NCBI RefSeq assembly: GCF_000420425.1
Contig: NZ_ATUX01000008.1
Coordinates: 62,001-126,000 of the forward strand
DNA from: Schaalia vaccimaxillae DSM 15804
Lineage (GTDB): Bacteria > Actinomycetota > Actinomycetes > Actinomycetales > Actinomycetaceae
Reading direction: 5' to 3'
Length of the DNA: 64,000 bases
In this document: positions 1 to 8,113 of the stretch, piece after piece
Layout of the letters: every line of letters begins with the position of its first letter
Position numbering within the stretch: position 1 is the stretch's first letter
Notes under the pieces: generated by a model
Told to the model about the DNA's origin: nothing
The model's database searches: none
The model's input: the letters and a program-made list of their open reading frames with translations, nothing else
Made by a program: the position numbers and the translations under genes

Positions 1-1272
1 GAGGATCTGGCCCGACAACTCAGCCTTCGGATCAATCAAGCCCATGATCGACAGGGCTGTAATCGACTTGCCACAGCCGGACTCGCCCACCAGACCCATG
101 GTTTCGCCGCGACGAACGCTAAAGGACACATGGTCGACAACATCGACCTCGCCGTGGCGTTCGAACCGGATCGAGAAGTCTTTGACTTCCAGCAGCGGCG
201 CTTCCGTGGACTGCGATACGAAACGATCCGTGCGCTTGCTCTCGACCTCATTCAACGCATTCAGGCTTGCCTGAAGCGGAGCGGCCTGCTCACGGTAGGC
301 CTGACGCGGGTCGAGCAGGAGGCGATCGGCCTCGCGCGTCGCATTGGCCGAAACCTGAGCGACGGACACACCCTTGGGGGCTGCGACCATGGCGTCGGTT
401 ATGCCCTCAGACAAGATGTTCAAGCACAACACCGTCAGCATGATAAACATGCCGGGGAAGAAAGCCGTCCACCACTTGCCCAGCATGACCGAAAGGTTCG
501 ACGACGCATCCGACAACACGTTGCCCCACGTAGGCACGGCCGTGGACTGGAGGCCAGAACCAATGAAGGTCAAAGAGGCTTCCAAAATAATGGCGTCGGC
601 CACAAGCACCGTGGCAAAGACTAAGACAGGTGCCGCAGTGTTACGCATGACGTGAGTAACGAGGATCCACGGCGCCCGTGCACCCGACACAATGACGGCA
701 CGCACATAGTCTTCGCCGTATGCACTCATCACATTTGCGCGCACGATGCGCGACAGCTGAGGCGTATACACGAAAGCAATCGAACAAACGATAACGAAGA
801 CCAGGGCCAGGGTGTTGCCCTTTTCTTGCAGTGCGCGGCCAAAGACCAGCACGGACACGGCAGCCATAGCAATGCCGGGCACTGCCATCACAATGTCCAT
901 GATGCGCATGATCACTTCGGACAAGGACTTGCGCACCACTGCAGCGACCGAGCCAATGATGGCGCCGACAAATAGAGCAATCAGAGTGGCAAAAAGGCCG
1001 ATCAGCAGGGAGAAACGCCCGCCGTAGAGGACGCGGCTCATCACGTCGCGACCAATGTGGTCAGTGCCAAAGGGGTGCGAGGCGCTAGGTGAGTCCCACT
1101 TTGTGAAGATCTCATCGGGCCCGTGCGGAGCCAAGAATGGCGATAGAACGCAGATCAGAGCAACCAGGGCAAGGAGGACGAGGGCGACGCGCGACCCCAC
1201 CGACATGGAGGAAATACGGCTAAAACGAGCTCCGGGTTGGGTCACCCGTTCGAGTTTTTTCTTGTGGTTCAT
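1..1272 (-). CDS. Peptide ABC transporter permease fused to ATPase (DppC-DppD), 3' end beyond window
   Basis: Inner-membrane permease joined in frame to a nucleotide-binding domain of the dipeptide/oligopeptide/nickel importer family. Reading leftwards from ATG 1272, the first ~300 residues have the DppC layout: an N-terminal membrane anchor, a region containing FGTDHIGRDV, and the coupling loop near residues 190-215. After a ~60-residue linker (AAPKGVSVAQVSANATREA onward) comes an ABC ATPase start with Walker A GESGCGKS at residues 396-403. I followed the frame from 1272 to base 1 and found no stop, so this is a true fusion and not two genes. The rest of the ATPase (signature, Walker B) lies off the left edge. 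It starts 3 bases after the dppB stop, so the two are one operon. Substrate is unknown; peptides are the usual cargo. Confidence 0.9.
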   Translation of the reverse strand, partial: MNHKKKLERVTQPGARFSRISSMSVGSRVALVLLALVALICVLSPFLAPHGPDEIFTKWDSPSASHPFGTDHIGRDVMSRVLYGGRFSLLIGLFATLIALFVGAIIGSVAAVVRKSLSEVIMRIMDIVMAVPGIAMAAVSVLVFGRALQEKGNTLALVFVIVCSIAFVYTPQLSRIVRANVMSAYGEDYVRAVIVSGARAPWILVTHVMRNTAAPVLVFATVLVADAIILEASLTFIGSGLQSTAVPTWGNVLSDASSNLSVMLGKWWTAFFPGMFIMLTVLCLNILSEGITDAMVAAPKGVSVAQVSANATREADRLLLDPRQAYREQAAPLQASLNALNEVESKRTDRFVSQSTEAPLLEVKDFSIRFERHGEVDVVDHVSFSVRRGETMGLVGESGCGKSITALSIMGLIDPKAELSGQIL

Positions 1273-1275
1273 CTG

Positions 1276-2229
1276 TCAGACCGACCTAATCCGCGGGTTG
1301 ATGAGCAGGTAGAGCATGTCGACGACGATGTTGACGACGATGAATGCGATAGCGACGACCAAGGCGCCGCCCTGTACCAAGGTCACCCAGTTCTCCTGGA
1401 TTCCCTTGAGAAGGACTAGCTTGCCCATGCCGTCGATGGAGAAGATGATCTCGATGACAACGGCGCCTCCCATGAGGTAACCGATTCGCAGGCCAAGCAC
1501 CGTGATCGGTGTAATGAGCGCGTTACGCAGCACGTTGCGGGCCACGACGATCGGCTTGGGGATGCCTGCGCCGAGCGCGGTACGGACATAGTCACGGTCG
1601 AGTTCTTCAACCATCGATGTACGCACAACGCGTGTCATCTGGCCGATTACTGGGACTGCCAGTGCTGTGGCGGGCAGGATCATACGGAGGAACCAGCCTG
1701 CTGGATCTTGGCTCAATGCTGGGAGGGCTCCCGAAACGGGCAGGCGTCCAACGAAAGTCATGACAAGCAGGGCAGCCAGCCAGAAGGAAGGAGTGCCAAT
1801 CGAGACAACGGAGAAGACTCGGATGACCTGATCTGGCCAGCGGTCACGATAGATAGCTGCCAGAACTCCCAGGGGGAAAGCGATAACGACAGCGATGAGG
1901 AGCCCCAGGAAGGTCAGCTGGAGAGTGACGGGAAGGGCCTTGGCGACCAGGTCGATCACTTTATTAGAGGTGCCAACACCATAAATGCCCAGGTCACCTT
2001 GGAGAATCCCCCACAGGTACGAGCCGTACCTGACAAAGAATGGGTCGTTGAGGCCCTGCTCTTGGCGGTAAGCCTCTAGTGCCTGAGGGCTGGCTGTCTC
2101 GCCCAGCGCCGAATATGCGGGGTCGATCGGTGACAGCGACATAATGAAGAAGACGAGGAACGAGACGCCCACGATCATGATGGGCAGGGCAAGCAGACGC
2201 CGCCCGACGAGTCTCAGAAGATTATTCAT
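1276..2229 (-). CDS. Peptide ABC transporter permease, DppB-like
   Basis: 317-residue inner-membrane permease that pairs with the adjacent DppC-type domain to form the channel of a peptide-type importer. It begins MNNLLRLVGRRLLALPIMIV, the usual DppB start with one N-terminal helix followed by a large external loop with FGSYLWGILQGDLG-like text. The coupling motif lies around RTALGAGIPKPIVVARNVLR. I chose ATG 2229 because AGGAG lies about 10 bases upstream. A longer frame opening with TTG 2325 would translate through the upstream hairpin and add a non-conserved tail. The gene is the second in an operon after the binding protein. Confidence 0.9.
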   Translation of the reverse strand: MNNLLRLVGRRLLALPIMIVGVSFLVFFIMSLSPIDPAYSALGETASPQALEAYRQEQGLNDPFFVRYGSYLWGILQGDLGIYGVGTSNKVIDLVAKALPVTLQLTFLGLLIAVVIAFPLGVLAAIYRDRWPDQVIRVFSVVSIGTPSFWLAALLVMTFVGRLPVSGALPALSQDPAGWFLRMILPATALAVPVIGQMTRVVRTSMVEELDRDYVRTALGAGIPKPIVVARNVLRNALITPITVLGLRIGYLMGGAVVIEIIFSIDGMGKLVLLKGIQENWVTLVQGGALVVAIAFIVVNIVVDMLYLLINPRIRSV

Positions 2230-2263
2230 GGGGCATTTACTCCTGACTGTCCGACTACGCAGA

Positions 2264-2306
2264 CACGAAGCAGGGGCGGGCCGGATTGACCCGCCCCTGC
2301 TTCGTG
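2264..2306 (-). promoter_or_regulatory. Perfect 17-bp intercistronic hairpin
   Basis: Arms 2264-2280 and 2290-2306 are perfect inverted copies (CACGAAGCAGGGGCGGG and its complement) around a 9-base loop. It sits between the binding-protein stop (2342) and the dppB start (2229). No U-run follows on either strand. A strong stem in this place commonly protects or partly terminates the binding-protein message so that it outnumbers the permease message. The structure is seen; its role is inferred. Confidence 0.75.
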
Positions 2307-2341
2307 GCGTGCCGTCAACGGTCAACGTAACGGCAGTCGGT

Positions 2342-3922
2342 TCACTTGAGGCCGACGCCCACCAGTTCGAGGCCAGTTGCGGCGATCGGCTTCACGCCGT
2401 CGAGCTTGTCACCGTTGTAAGCAGTGATCATGTTGCGGTGGAAGAGCGGGTAGACAACTGCTTGCTCAGCGAGCAAGTCCTGAGCTTCGGCCCACTTCGC
2501 TTTGGCTTCATCGCCCTCGATCTGGACTGCTTCGGAAACAAGTTTCTGGAACTTATCGAAGTTTTCCGGATCGGTGGTCTTCCACATGGTGCGCTTTTGA
2601 GTCCACACGTTGTCACCGTTCCACCACGACAAGATGATGCCGGGGTCTGTGCCGAAGACCGAGGGGTCGCCGGGGGCCAGGACAACGTCGTAGGTCGGGT
2701 TGTCCACGTCGGTCACGTTGCCGTACAGGTCGGAAGACGCCATTGCGGTGTGATTGACAGTGATGCCGATGGCTTCGAGATCGGACTTGATCTGGGGAAC
2801 CAGGTTGGCAACCCACGGATGATCGGTAGTCACCAGGTTGATGGCCAAGCCAGAGACTCCGGCCTCGTCGAGGAGGGCTTTTGCCTTGTCTTTGTCGTAG
2901 GCGAACTGGGTAGCTGCCTTGTTGTACGAGGGGTTCGACTCGGGCAGGAATGAGGTCGCCTCGATAGCCTGCCCCTCCATCGCAGTGTCAATGAGCTTCT
3001 GCGTGTCGATGGCAGTGTGGAATGCCTGGCGCACCTTGTTGTTATTGAAGGGCTCCTTGGCGGTGTTGAACATGAGGAAGGGGTTGCCGTAGCCGGGGAC
3101 AGCTTCGACGGTCCAGCCGACGGCTTCGAGTTCACTCATGGTTGTGGCAGGCACGGCTTCCATGATGTCGGTGGTTCCGTCGAGGGCGGCAGCCAGGCGG
3201 GCTGAATCATCCTTAAGGACGTGCCAGCGCATACGCTCAACCTTGGCAGGCTGATCACCGTTGTAGTGCTCGTTCGGAACGGCGGTCACCTCGGTGGGGG
3301 TGATGGACTCGTATTTGAAGGGGCCGGTGCCGATGGGCTGAGCCTTGAGGGCGTCAGCATCCATAGAGGCTGGGACGATCTTAACGTTCGCGAAGCGCTC
3401 TTTGAGGCTGGCGAAGGGGAAGTTGAGTTCAACGGTGACAGTCTTAGTGTCCTTCGCGGTCACAGACTTCACGAAGTCGAAGAACATCTTATAAATGGAA
3501 GCGTCGTCTGTGGTGCGCCCATAGGAAGCAACAACGTCATCAGCGGTTACATCGGTACCGTCGGAGAACTTGGCTCCATCACGCAGGGTAATTTCGTAAA
3601 CCAGGTCGGAAACCTGCTCAGGTTCGCCTGCAGCAAGAGCCGGGTAGACGGAGTAATCCGCCATATCGAACTGGTAGAGGCCTTCAAGGACGTGCCAGTT
3701 GGTGCCCATTGCCAGGGCAGAAGTAGTGATCGAACCGTAGTCGGTGGTCTCGTAGGCAACGCCGAGATTGATCTCGCCGGTGGGGGCGGAGGATTCGGCG
3801 GCACCGGAGCCGCTCGCTGATTCAGTGGTTTCAGCAGTGTTCGAACCGCCGCAGCCTGCCAGCAGCAAGGCTGCTGAGGTCATGAGCGCGGCAGCCGCCG
3901 TCATGTGCTTGGGTAGACGCAT
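2342..3922 (-). CDS. Peptide-type ABC transporter substrate-binding lipoprotein (family 5)
   Basis: 526-residue extracytoplasmic solute-binding protein of SBP family 5 (DppA/OppA). The lipobox LLAGC places the lipid-anchored cysteine at residue 24 of a start at ATG 3922, which has AGGAG 7 bases upstream; the frame is open further upstream but that would bury the signal peptide. Family text includes LRDGAKFSDGTDVTADDVV near residue 110-130 and PIGTGPFKYES. First gene of the importer operon, with its own promoter facing a FadR-type regulator. Ligand cannot be read from sequence; peptides are the family norm, but other oligomers are possible. Confidence 0.92.
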   Translation of the reverse strand: MRLPKHMTAAAALMTSAALLLAGCGGSNTAETTESASGSGAAESSAPTGEINLGVAYETTDYGSITTSALAMGTNWHVLEGLYQFDMADYSVYPALAAGEPEQVSDLVYEITLRDGAKFSDGTDVTADDVVASYGRTTDDASIYKMFFDFVKSVTAKDTKTVTVELNFPFASLKERFANVKIVPASMDADALKAQPIGTGPFKYESITPTEVTAVPNEHYNGDQPAKVERMRWHVLKDDSARLAAALDGTTDIMEAVPATTMSELEAVGWTVEAVPGYGNPFLMFNTAKEPFNNNKVRQAFHTAIDTQKLIDTAMEGQAIEATSFLPESNPSYNKAATQFAYDKDKAKALLDEAGVSGLAINLVTTDHPWVANLVPQIKSDLEAIGITVNHTAMASSDLYGNVTDVDNPTYDVVLAPGDPSVFGTDPGIILSWWNGDNVWTQKRTMWKTTDPENFDKFQKLVSEAVQIEGDEAKAKWAEAQDLLAEQAVVYPLFHRNMITAYNGDKLDGVKPIAATGLELVGVGLK

Positions 3923-3977
3923 AATGGACTCCTCATCATTGAGTGACTGAACGAGTTTTTTCACATCCAGTAGGGTG

Positions 3978-4006
3978 AACATATGTTGTCTGACAAATTT
4001 TTGCAA
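3978..4006 (-). promoter_or_regulatory. Sigma-A-type promoter of the importer operon
   Basis: On the minus strand TTGCAA (4006-4001) is followed by exactly 17 bases and then TATGTT (3983-3978), a good -35/-10 pair. Transcription would begin near 3970, giving a leader of about 48 bases before ATG 3922 that carries the AGGAG ribosome site. The spacer contains the palindrome annotated separately. Confidence 0.7.
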
Positions 4007-4747
4007 GCAGTTTCGACATCTGCACTAAAAAAAACTTCATTGCAAAGTGATAACGGCAAAGATTCTTCCAACCGTTCATCGACCACCATGGACGCCATTA
4101 AGCGGTACATGCTCACCCATGGACTTAAGCCCGGCGATCCCCTACCCACCGAAGCGATACTCTGCTCTGACCTGGGCGTTTCTCGATCATCCGTGCGCGA
4201 AGCTCTACGCAAACTCGAAGCCCTTGACATCATCACCGTCCGCCAGGGGCGCGGCTCTTTCGTGGGGCAGATGACCATGCAGCCTCTGGTTGAAACCCTG
4301 GTTCTTCGCTCCGCCCTCGAACAGATCAACGGACTGAAATCCCTCTCAGATGTGGTCGCCATCCGCCGCGCCCTCGACCTGGGCATTGCCGAAGAACTGG
4401 TCAACGCCATGAAGGGGACGACGAACGCTCCACTATGGGACGCCGTCGAAGCGATGAAAACTAAGGCCGCCGCAGGGCAGACCTACTACGACGAAGACAT
4501 TGCCTTCCACTCCGGATTGCTTGACTACCTGTCCAACTCGCTCATGCAGCAGCTCACCTCAGCCATGTGGATGATTCACCAAACGGTCTCCCCCAAGCTC
4601 AAAGCCGCAGACAACGAGCAGATGATGTCAGCCGCCCTCGCACACGCTGATATTCTCCGAGCCTGCGAAGCTGGCAACATCGACGCATACAAGGCAGCCG
4701 TCGACTGCCACTACAACCCGCTCAACGCTCTTATTGACAACGAATGA
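3983..4747 (+). CDS. GntR-family regulator, FadR/FCD type
   Basis: 254-residue transcription factor. The winged helix spans about residues 37-95 (LKPGDPLPTEAILCSDLGVS then SRSSVREALRKLEALDIITV and the wing QGRGSFVG). The C-terminal all-helical FCD effector domain follows, with RRALDLGIAEEL and the D-x-x-FH pattern (DEDIAFHSGLL) that usually binds a metal or acid ligand. It is divergent from the peptide importer and most likely its local repressor. The start is uncertain: ATG 3983 has a weak AGGGTG site but overlaps the importer -10 and the operator, and ATG 4088 is an alternative that would leave a short N-terminus before the helix-turn-helix. Confidence 0.88.
   Translation: MLSDKFLQAVSTSALKKTSLQSDNGKDSSNRSSTTMDAIKRYMLTHGLKPGDPLPTEAILCSDLGVSRSSVREALRKLEALDIITVRQGRGSFVGQMTMQPLVETLVLRSALEQINGLKSLSDVVAIRRALDLGIAEELVNAMKGTTNAPLWDAVEAMKTKAAAGQTYYDEDIAFHSGLLDYLSNSLMQQLTSAMWMIHQTVSPKLKAADNEQMMSAALAHADILRACEAGNIDAYKAAVDCHYNPLNALIDNE
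3986..3996. promoter_or_regulatory. Probable FadR-type operator (TTGTCTGACAA)
   Basis: Perfect 11-bp palindrome TTGTC-T-GACAA, of the kind bound by FadR-subfamily GntR regulators (core GTnnGAC or GTCnGAC). It lies between the -35 and -10 of the importer promoter, so a bound repressor would block polymerase, and within the first codons of the annotated divergent regulator. Seen: palindrome and position. Inferred: binding by the neighbouring regulator. Confidence 0.65.
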
Positions 4748-4748
4748 C

Positions 4749-4782
4749 AGGAGGGAGGGAACTGAAGAATCCCCTCCCTCCT
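4749..4782. terminator. Hairpin between convergent genes
   Basis: Arms 4749-4759 and 4772-4782 (AGGAGGGAGGG and CCCTCCCTCCT) form a perfect 11-bp stem around a 12-base loop just after the regulator stop and before the convergent transporter stop. No U-run, so a terminator role rests on position and stem strength. Confidence 0.6.
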
Positions 4783-4833
4783 CCAACCTGGACAACCCAC
4801 GTCGTCAGCAGCCCAGAAATCGCCCAAGCAGTC

Positions 4834-6243
4834 CTACTGTCTGCCGGTAGTGCTATACGACATCTCTTCGAGTTCGACACCCTTCGTTTCAGGGATGTAA
4901 CGGACGACAAGGAAGATCAGCATCGCGCCGACCACCGCATAGACGAAGTAAGTTCCCGACAAGCCGAAGTACTCTTTAAGCACAGGGAACAGCAACGTTA
5001 CCAGGGTGCCCCCAATCCAGTTACCGGCCGTGGCAAGTCCCAATCCTGCGGTGCGAATTTGATTGGGGAATACCTCGCCAAGGAACACCCACAAGACAAC
5101 TCCCCAGGTGCCACAGAAGACGATATACACCATGTGGACGCTGATCAGAGAAATCACGGCCCACACTCCTGACAGATTTAGCACCCCCTCAGGCGACAGC
5201 GTCCCCTGAGCAAAAGTAACCGCTGAGACCACCATCGCCACGAACATGCCAATAGCGCCCCACAAGAGCAGCGGGCGGCGTCCCACCCGGTCAATCACCA
5301 TCATTCCCAGAAGAGTCATGACGATGCCAATGATCGATGTTAGAACCGGGATAAATACCGACAGATCACCCACGAAGCCGACGGTGGTCCACAAATCTGT
5401 CGCATACAGCAGCACGTTGTTAATGCCAGCCATTTGAATGAGGAAAGCAAAAGCCAGAGCTACCCATACCACTGGACGCAGACCGTATTTGCGGTCAACA
5501 AGATCGCTCAGTCGAGGACGATCCCCGGTCAACGAGGCACGGATCTGCGCAACGCGCCCACCAGCATCGGTCTCCTCAACTACGGAGATCAAGATCTTTT
5601 CGGCCTCATCCTCATGCCCGATGGCTACCAGATAACGCGGGGACTCTGGCAAGAAGACAACGAATGCACCGTAGAGGACAGCTGGCAGAAGTTCAGAGAT
5701 AAACATCCACCGCCATGTATGCAGGCCGAACCAAGCGACAGCATCGGCAGAACCCGTCACCTTAACCAGGAGGAAATTGGTAATGAACGCACCGAAGATG
5801 CCGAAGGCAATGGCAAGCTGCTGGAGAGTCCCAAATCTACCTCGCTTGTCAGCCGGAGTAATCTCCGCGATATACGCCGGAGCGATAACCGCAGAAATAC
5901 CCACTCCCAGGCCTCCAATTAGACGCCAAAATACGATCGCTGCGAGGCTGAAGGACAGACCACTCATTAAAGCGGAGATCGCAAAGAGGAACGCCGCCAG
6001 AATCATCACTTTGACCCGCCCCAGACGATTCGCTACCGCTCCCGCAGCAGCAGCACCCACTGCGGCACCCAGACTGACGATCGAAACAACCAAACCGGTT
6101 GCCCACGCGTCGAGACTAAATCCTGTAGCCGACCCTGACACAGATCCGATGGCACCATTGATGACAGCGACATCGAAGCCGAAGAGAAAGCCGCCCAAAG
6201 CCGCAGATCCTGCGACCTGAAGCAATCTATTGTTCGCACTCAT
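4834..6243 (-). CDS. MFS transporter, sugar porter family
   Basis: 469-residue major facilitator with 12 predicted helices. Sugar-porter signatures are present in order: LFGFDVAVINGAIG in helix 1, NRLGRVK in loop 2-3, PESPRYLV before the central loop, DRVGRRPLLLWG in loop 8-9 and PETKGVELEEM at the C-terminus. It imports or exports a sugar, polyol or related small molecule across the membrane; the substrate is not readable. AAGGA lies 9 bases before ATG 6243. It follows the fused esterase by 14 bases, so uptake and ester hydrolysis are probably used together. Confidence 0.9.
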   Translation of the reverse strand: MSANNRLLQVAGSAALGGFLFGFDVAVINGAIGSVSGSATGFSLDAWATGLVVSIVSLGAAVGAAAAGAVANRLGRVKVMILAAFLFAISALMSGLSFSLAAIVFWRLIGGLGVGISAVIAPAYIAEITPADKRGRFGTLQQLAIAFGIFGAFITNFLLVKVTGSADAVAWFGLHTWRWMFISELLPAVLYGAFVVFLPESPRYLVAIGHEDEAEKILISVVEETDAGGRVAQIRASLTGDRPRLSDLVDRKYGLRPVVWVALAFAFLIQMAGINNVLLYATDLWTTVGFVGDLSVFIPVLTSIIGIVMTLLGMMVIDRVGRRPLLLWGAIGMFVAMVVSAVTFAQGTLSPEGVLNLSGVWAVISLISVHMVYIVFCGTWGVVLWVFLGEVFPNQIRTAGLGLATAGNWIGGTLVTLLFPVLKEYFGLSGTYFVYAVVGAMLIFLVVRYIPETKGVELEEMSYSTTGRQ

Positions 6244-6257
6244 TGTTCATATCCTTT

Positions 6258-7988
6258 TCAGATGGATGGAGTTAACGAGGTCTCTGATACCTCGATGAAG
6301 TCTTGGATAATCTGTTTAACTCGACTCCATGTTGTCGTTCCTGGAACGGAAAGAGCACCGTGAATCGTGCCCGCGAGCATGTGCATCTCAGTCGTAACCC
6401 CTGCATCGACCAGCTCCGTAGCCAGACGAATCCCCTCATCACGCAGGGGATCAACCGGATTAACAATGATCAACGAAGGTGGCATCTTCATCGCAACATT
6501 GCGTGACGGGACATAGGGCAGACGCGTGGTTGCCCGATTGAGATAGTGTCCCCAGGCTCCCTCGGACGCGCTTCGAGTCCATATCGGGCCATCGGCATGA
6601 ACATCAAATGACTGGGTCGACATCTGAGGTTCGAGGCAGGGCTCCAGTAGTATCAACGCGCTGATCGGCACTTTCGATCCCCGCTCAATATTCAGCTCTG
6701 CGACCTGCCGGGCAAGCCCAGCCCCTGCCGAATCACCGTAAATGTACACCGGTAGTCCGTTGAATCGGTCGGCCAGATAGAGCAAGGACGCATAGCAGTC
6801 CTCCGCTCCGGCTGGGAATGGGAATTCAGGGGCCAAACGGTATTCGGGGGACCCGACCACGGCTTCTGAGAAGATGTCGATAAGCTCAGCGTTACGTTCA
6901 TCATCATATCGAGCACGTCCCGCGACATATCCGCCGCCGTGAATAGACAGGACAAGAGCCTTTTCTTTCCGATCCATATTGCGTCGAAGGACTCGCAGAT
7001 CGATAGGTTGTTTATCCGATCCAACTCGGACTTCTTCAACAAATACATCAGCAGGCGCAGCGACACCGGCTAAGAGTTCCTCGCCCTTGGCTCGTAGAGC
7101 CTGCACATCATGAGTGTCTTGCGGAGGCGTCGCGTCGATAACGGGCAATAGCTCCGGTGCGATCCACGGATGGGGAGCCTCAGCTTCGTCAGCGATCCGA
7201 CGATGCAGAAATGCATCGGCCAGGCTGTAGAATTCCTCAGGACGATCCCGACGCACAACGTGGCTAGCACCTGCGATCATCGCAACTTCAATGTTGGGAT
7301 TGTTCAGGTTCTTCACCTCGCGCAGACCTTCAGCTCCGAAGAGTACATCCTGCCCATCACCTGTAACCAACAGGGTGGGGACGCGCAGGCTCGCAAGGAT
7401 TTCCCGCCCTGGTTGACCAACGATGCCCGTAGCGACAAATGCCCGATCCACCTGGGTCTTACCTTGCGCCCAAGCGCCGTACTCAGATGCGGGCCACGCG
7501 GGATAGATGCGCATGAGCTCAACCATGGCTTCACCGACGTGGGAAGTTACCAGCTCCTGTTTATCAACCAGCGATTGAGCTTCGGTCCGGTACAGTTCCA
7601 CCTGCTCCTCGGTCAGCAAGGCAGGATCTTCGAGAATCAGACTTGAGATCAAATCGGGATACTCGCAAGCGATTCTCGTCGCAATCGCACCACCCAAGGA
7701 ATGTCCGATGAGGACGACCCTGCCTTTCGTCGCAGTTCGGGCTGCTTCCACGACAAGTTTCACACTGGCGCGCACACATGAGTCGAAGGGGTCGATTAGC
7801 TCTTCTTCGGTGAGATGCCTAGACAGCCCATGTCCAAGCGTATCGGCAAGATACACCTGCCACCGAGGATTCCAGTATCGGGCGATATCTGAAAGAGATG
7901 CGCCATTATCGGTCACCCCATGCAAGGCAACGATTGTGCCAAGTCCCTCATTACCGCTGACGGAAAAAGCAATGTCATGTCGAGTCAT
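6258..7988 (-). CDS. Two-domain fused alpha/beta-hydrolase (esterase)
   Basis: 576 residues holding two complete alpha/beta-hydrolase domains. The N-terminal half (about 1-265) resembles general alpha/beta hydrolases: nucleophile elbow GHSLGG with Ser97, probable acid Asp211 (VTGDGQD) and His243 (GASHVV). The C-terminal half (about 305-576) is of the hormone-sensitive-lipase type: oxyanion motif HGGG at 350-353, GDSAG with Ser420, Asp513 in DPLRDEG and His543 in TIHGA. Both triads look intact. No signal peptide, so it should act in the cytosol. ATG 7988 is preferred over an upstream GAG-rich extension because AAGGA lies 6 bases before it. It forms an operon with the sugar-porter gene, under a HutC-type regulator gene. 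Confidence 0.87.
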   Translation of the reverse strand: MTRHDIAFSVSGNEGLGTIVALHGVTDNGASLSDIARYWNPRWQVYLADTLGHGLSRHLTEEELIDPFDSCVRASVKLVVEAARTATKGRVVLIGHSLGGAIATRIACEYPDLISSLILEDPALLTEEQVELYRTEAQSLVDKQELVTSHVGEAMVELMRIYPAWPASEYGAWAQGKTQVDRAFVATGIVGQPGREILASLRVPTLLVTGDGQDVLFGAEGLREVKNLNNPNIEVAMIAGASHVVRRDRPEEFYSLADAFLHRRIADEAEAPHPWIAPELLPVIDATPPQDTHDVQALRAKGEELLAGVAAPADVFVEEVRVGSDKQPIDLRVLRRNMDRKEKALVLSIHGGGYVAGRARYDDERNAELIDIFSEAVVGSPEYRLAPEFPFPAGAEDCYASLLYLADRFNGLPVYIYGDSAGAGLARQVAELNIERGSKVPISALILLEPCLEPQMSTQSFDVHADGPIWTRSASEGAWGHYLNRATTRLPYVPSRNVAMKMPPSLIIVNPVDPLRDEGIRLATELVDAGVTTEMHMLAGTIHGALSVPGTTTWSRVKQIIQDFIEVSETSLTPSI

Positions 7989-8020
7989 TTCGCGTCCTTG
8001 CTCCACGTTAGAAAATCACC

Positions 8021-8044
8021 CTAGGGCGATATAGATCACGCTAG
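8021..8044. promoter_or_regulatory. Imperfect 24-bp palindrome upstream of the hydrolase
   Basis: Half-sites CTAGGGCGATAT (8021-8032) and the inverted copy at 8033-8044 match at 9 of 12 positions. It lies 33-56 bases before the hydrolase start, in the 125-base gap after the HutC-type regulator. This is the expected place for that regulator's operator. The symmetry is seen; the binding protein is inferred. Confidence 0.5.
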
Positions 8045-8113
8045 GTTGTTATCCGTCGCATGTCAATACCGGAACCGCTCCGCCCCTCGGACAGAGGACT
8101 ACTACGCCAGCTC

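Noticed and set aside
2230-2325. TTG 2325 as the dppB start
   Set aside because: It would translate through the perfect 17-bp hairpin and add a non-conserved basic tail; ATG 2229 has AGGAG upstream.
2144-2953. 269-codon plus-strand open frame over the importer genes
   Set aside because: It overlaps the dppB start and the binding-protein end on the other strand and has no recognisable protein features.
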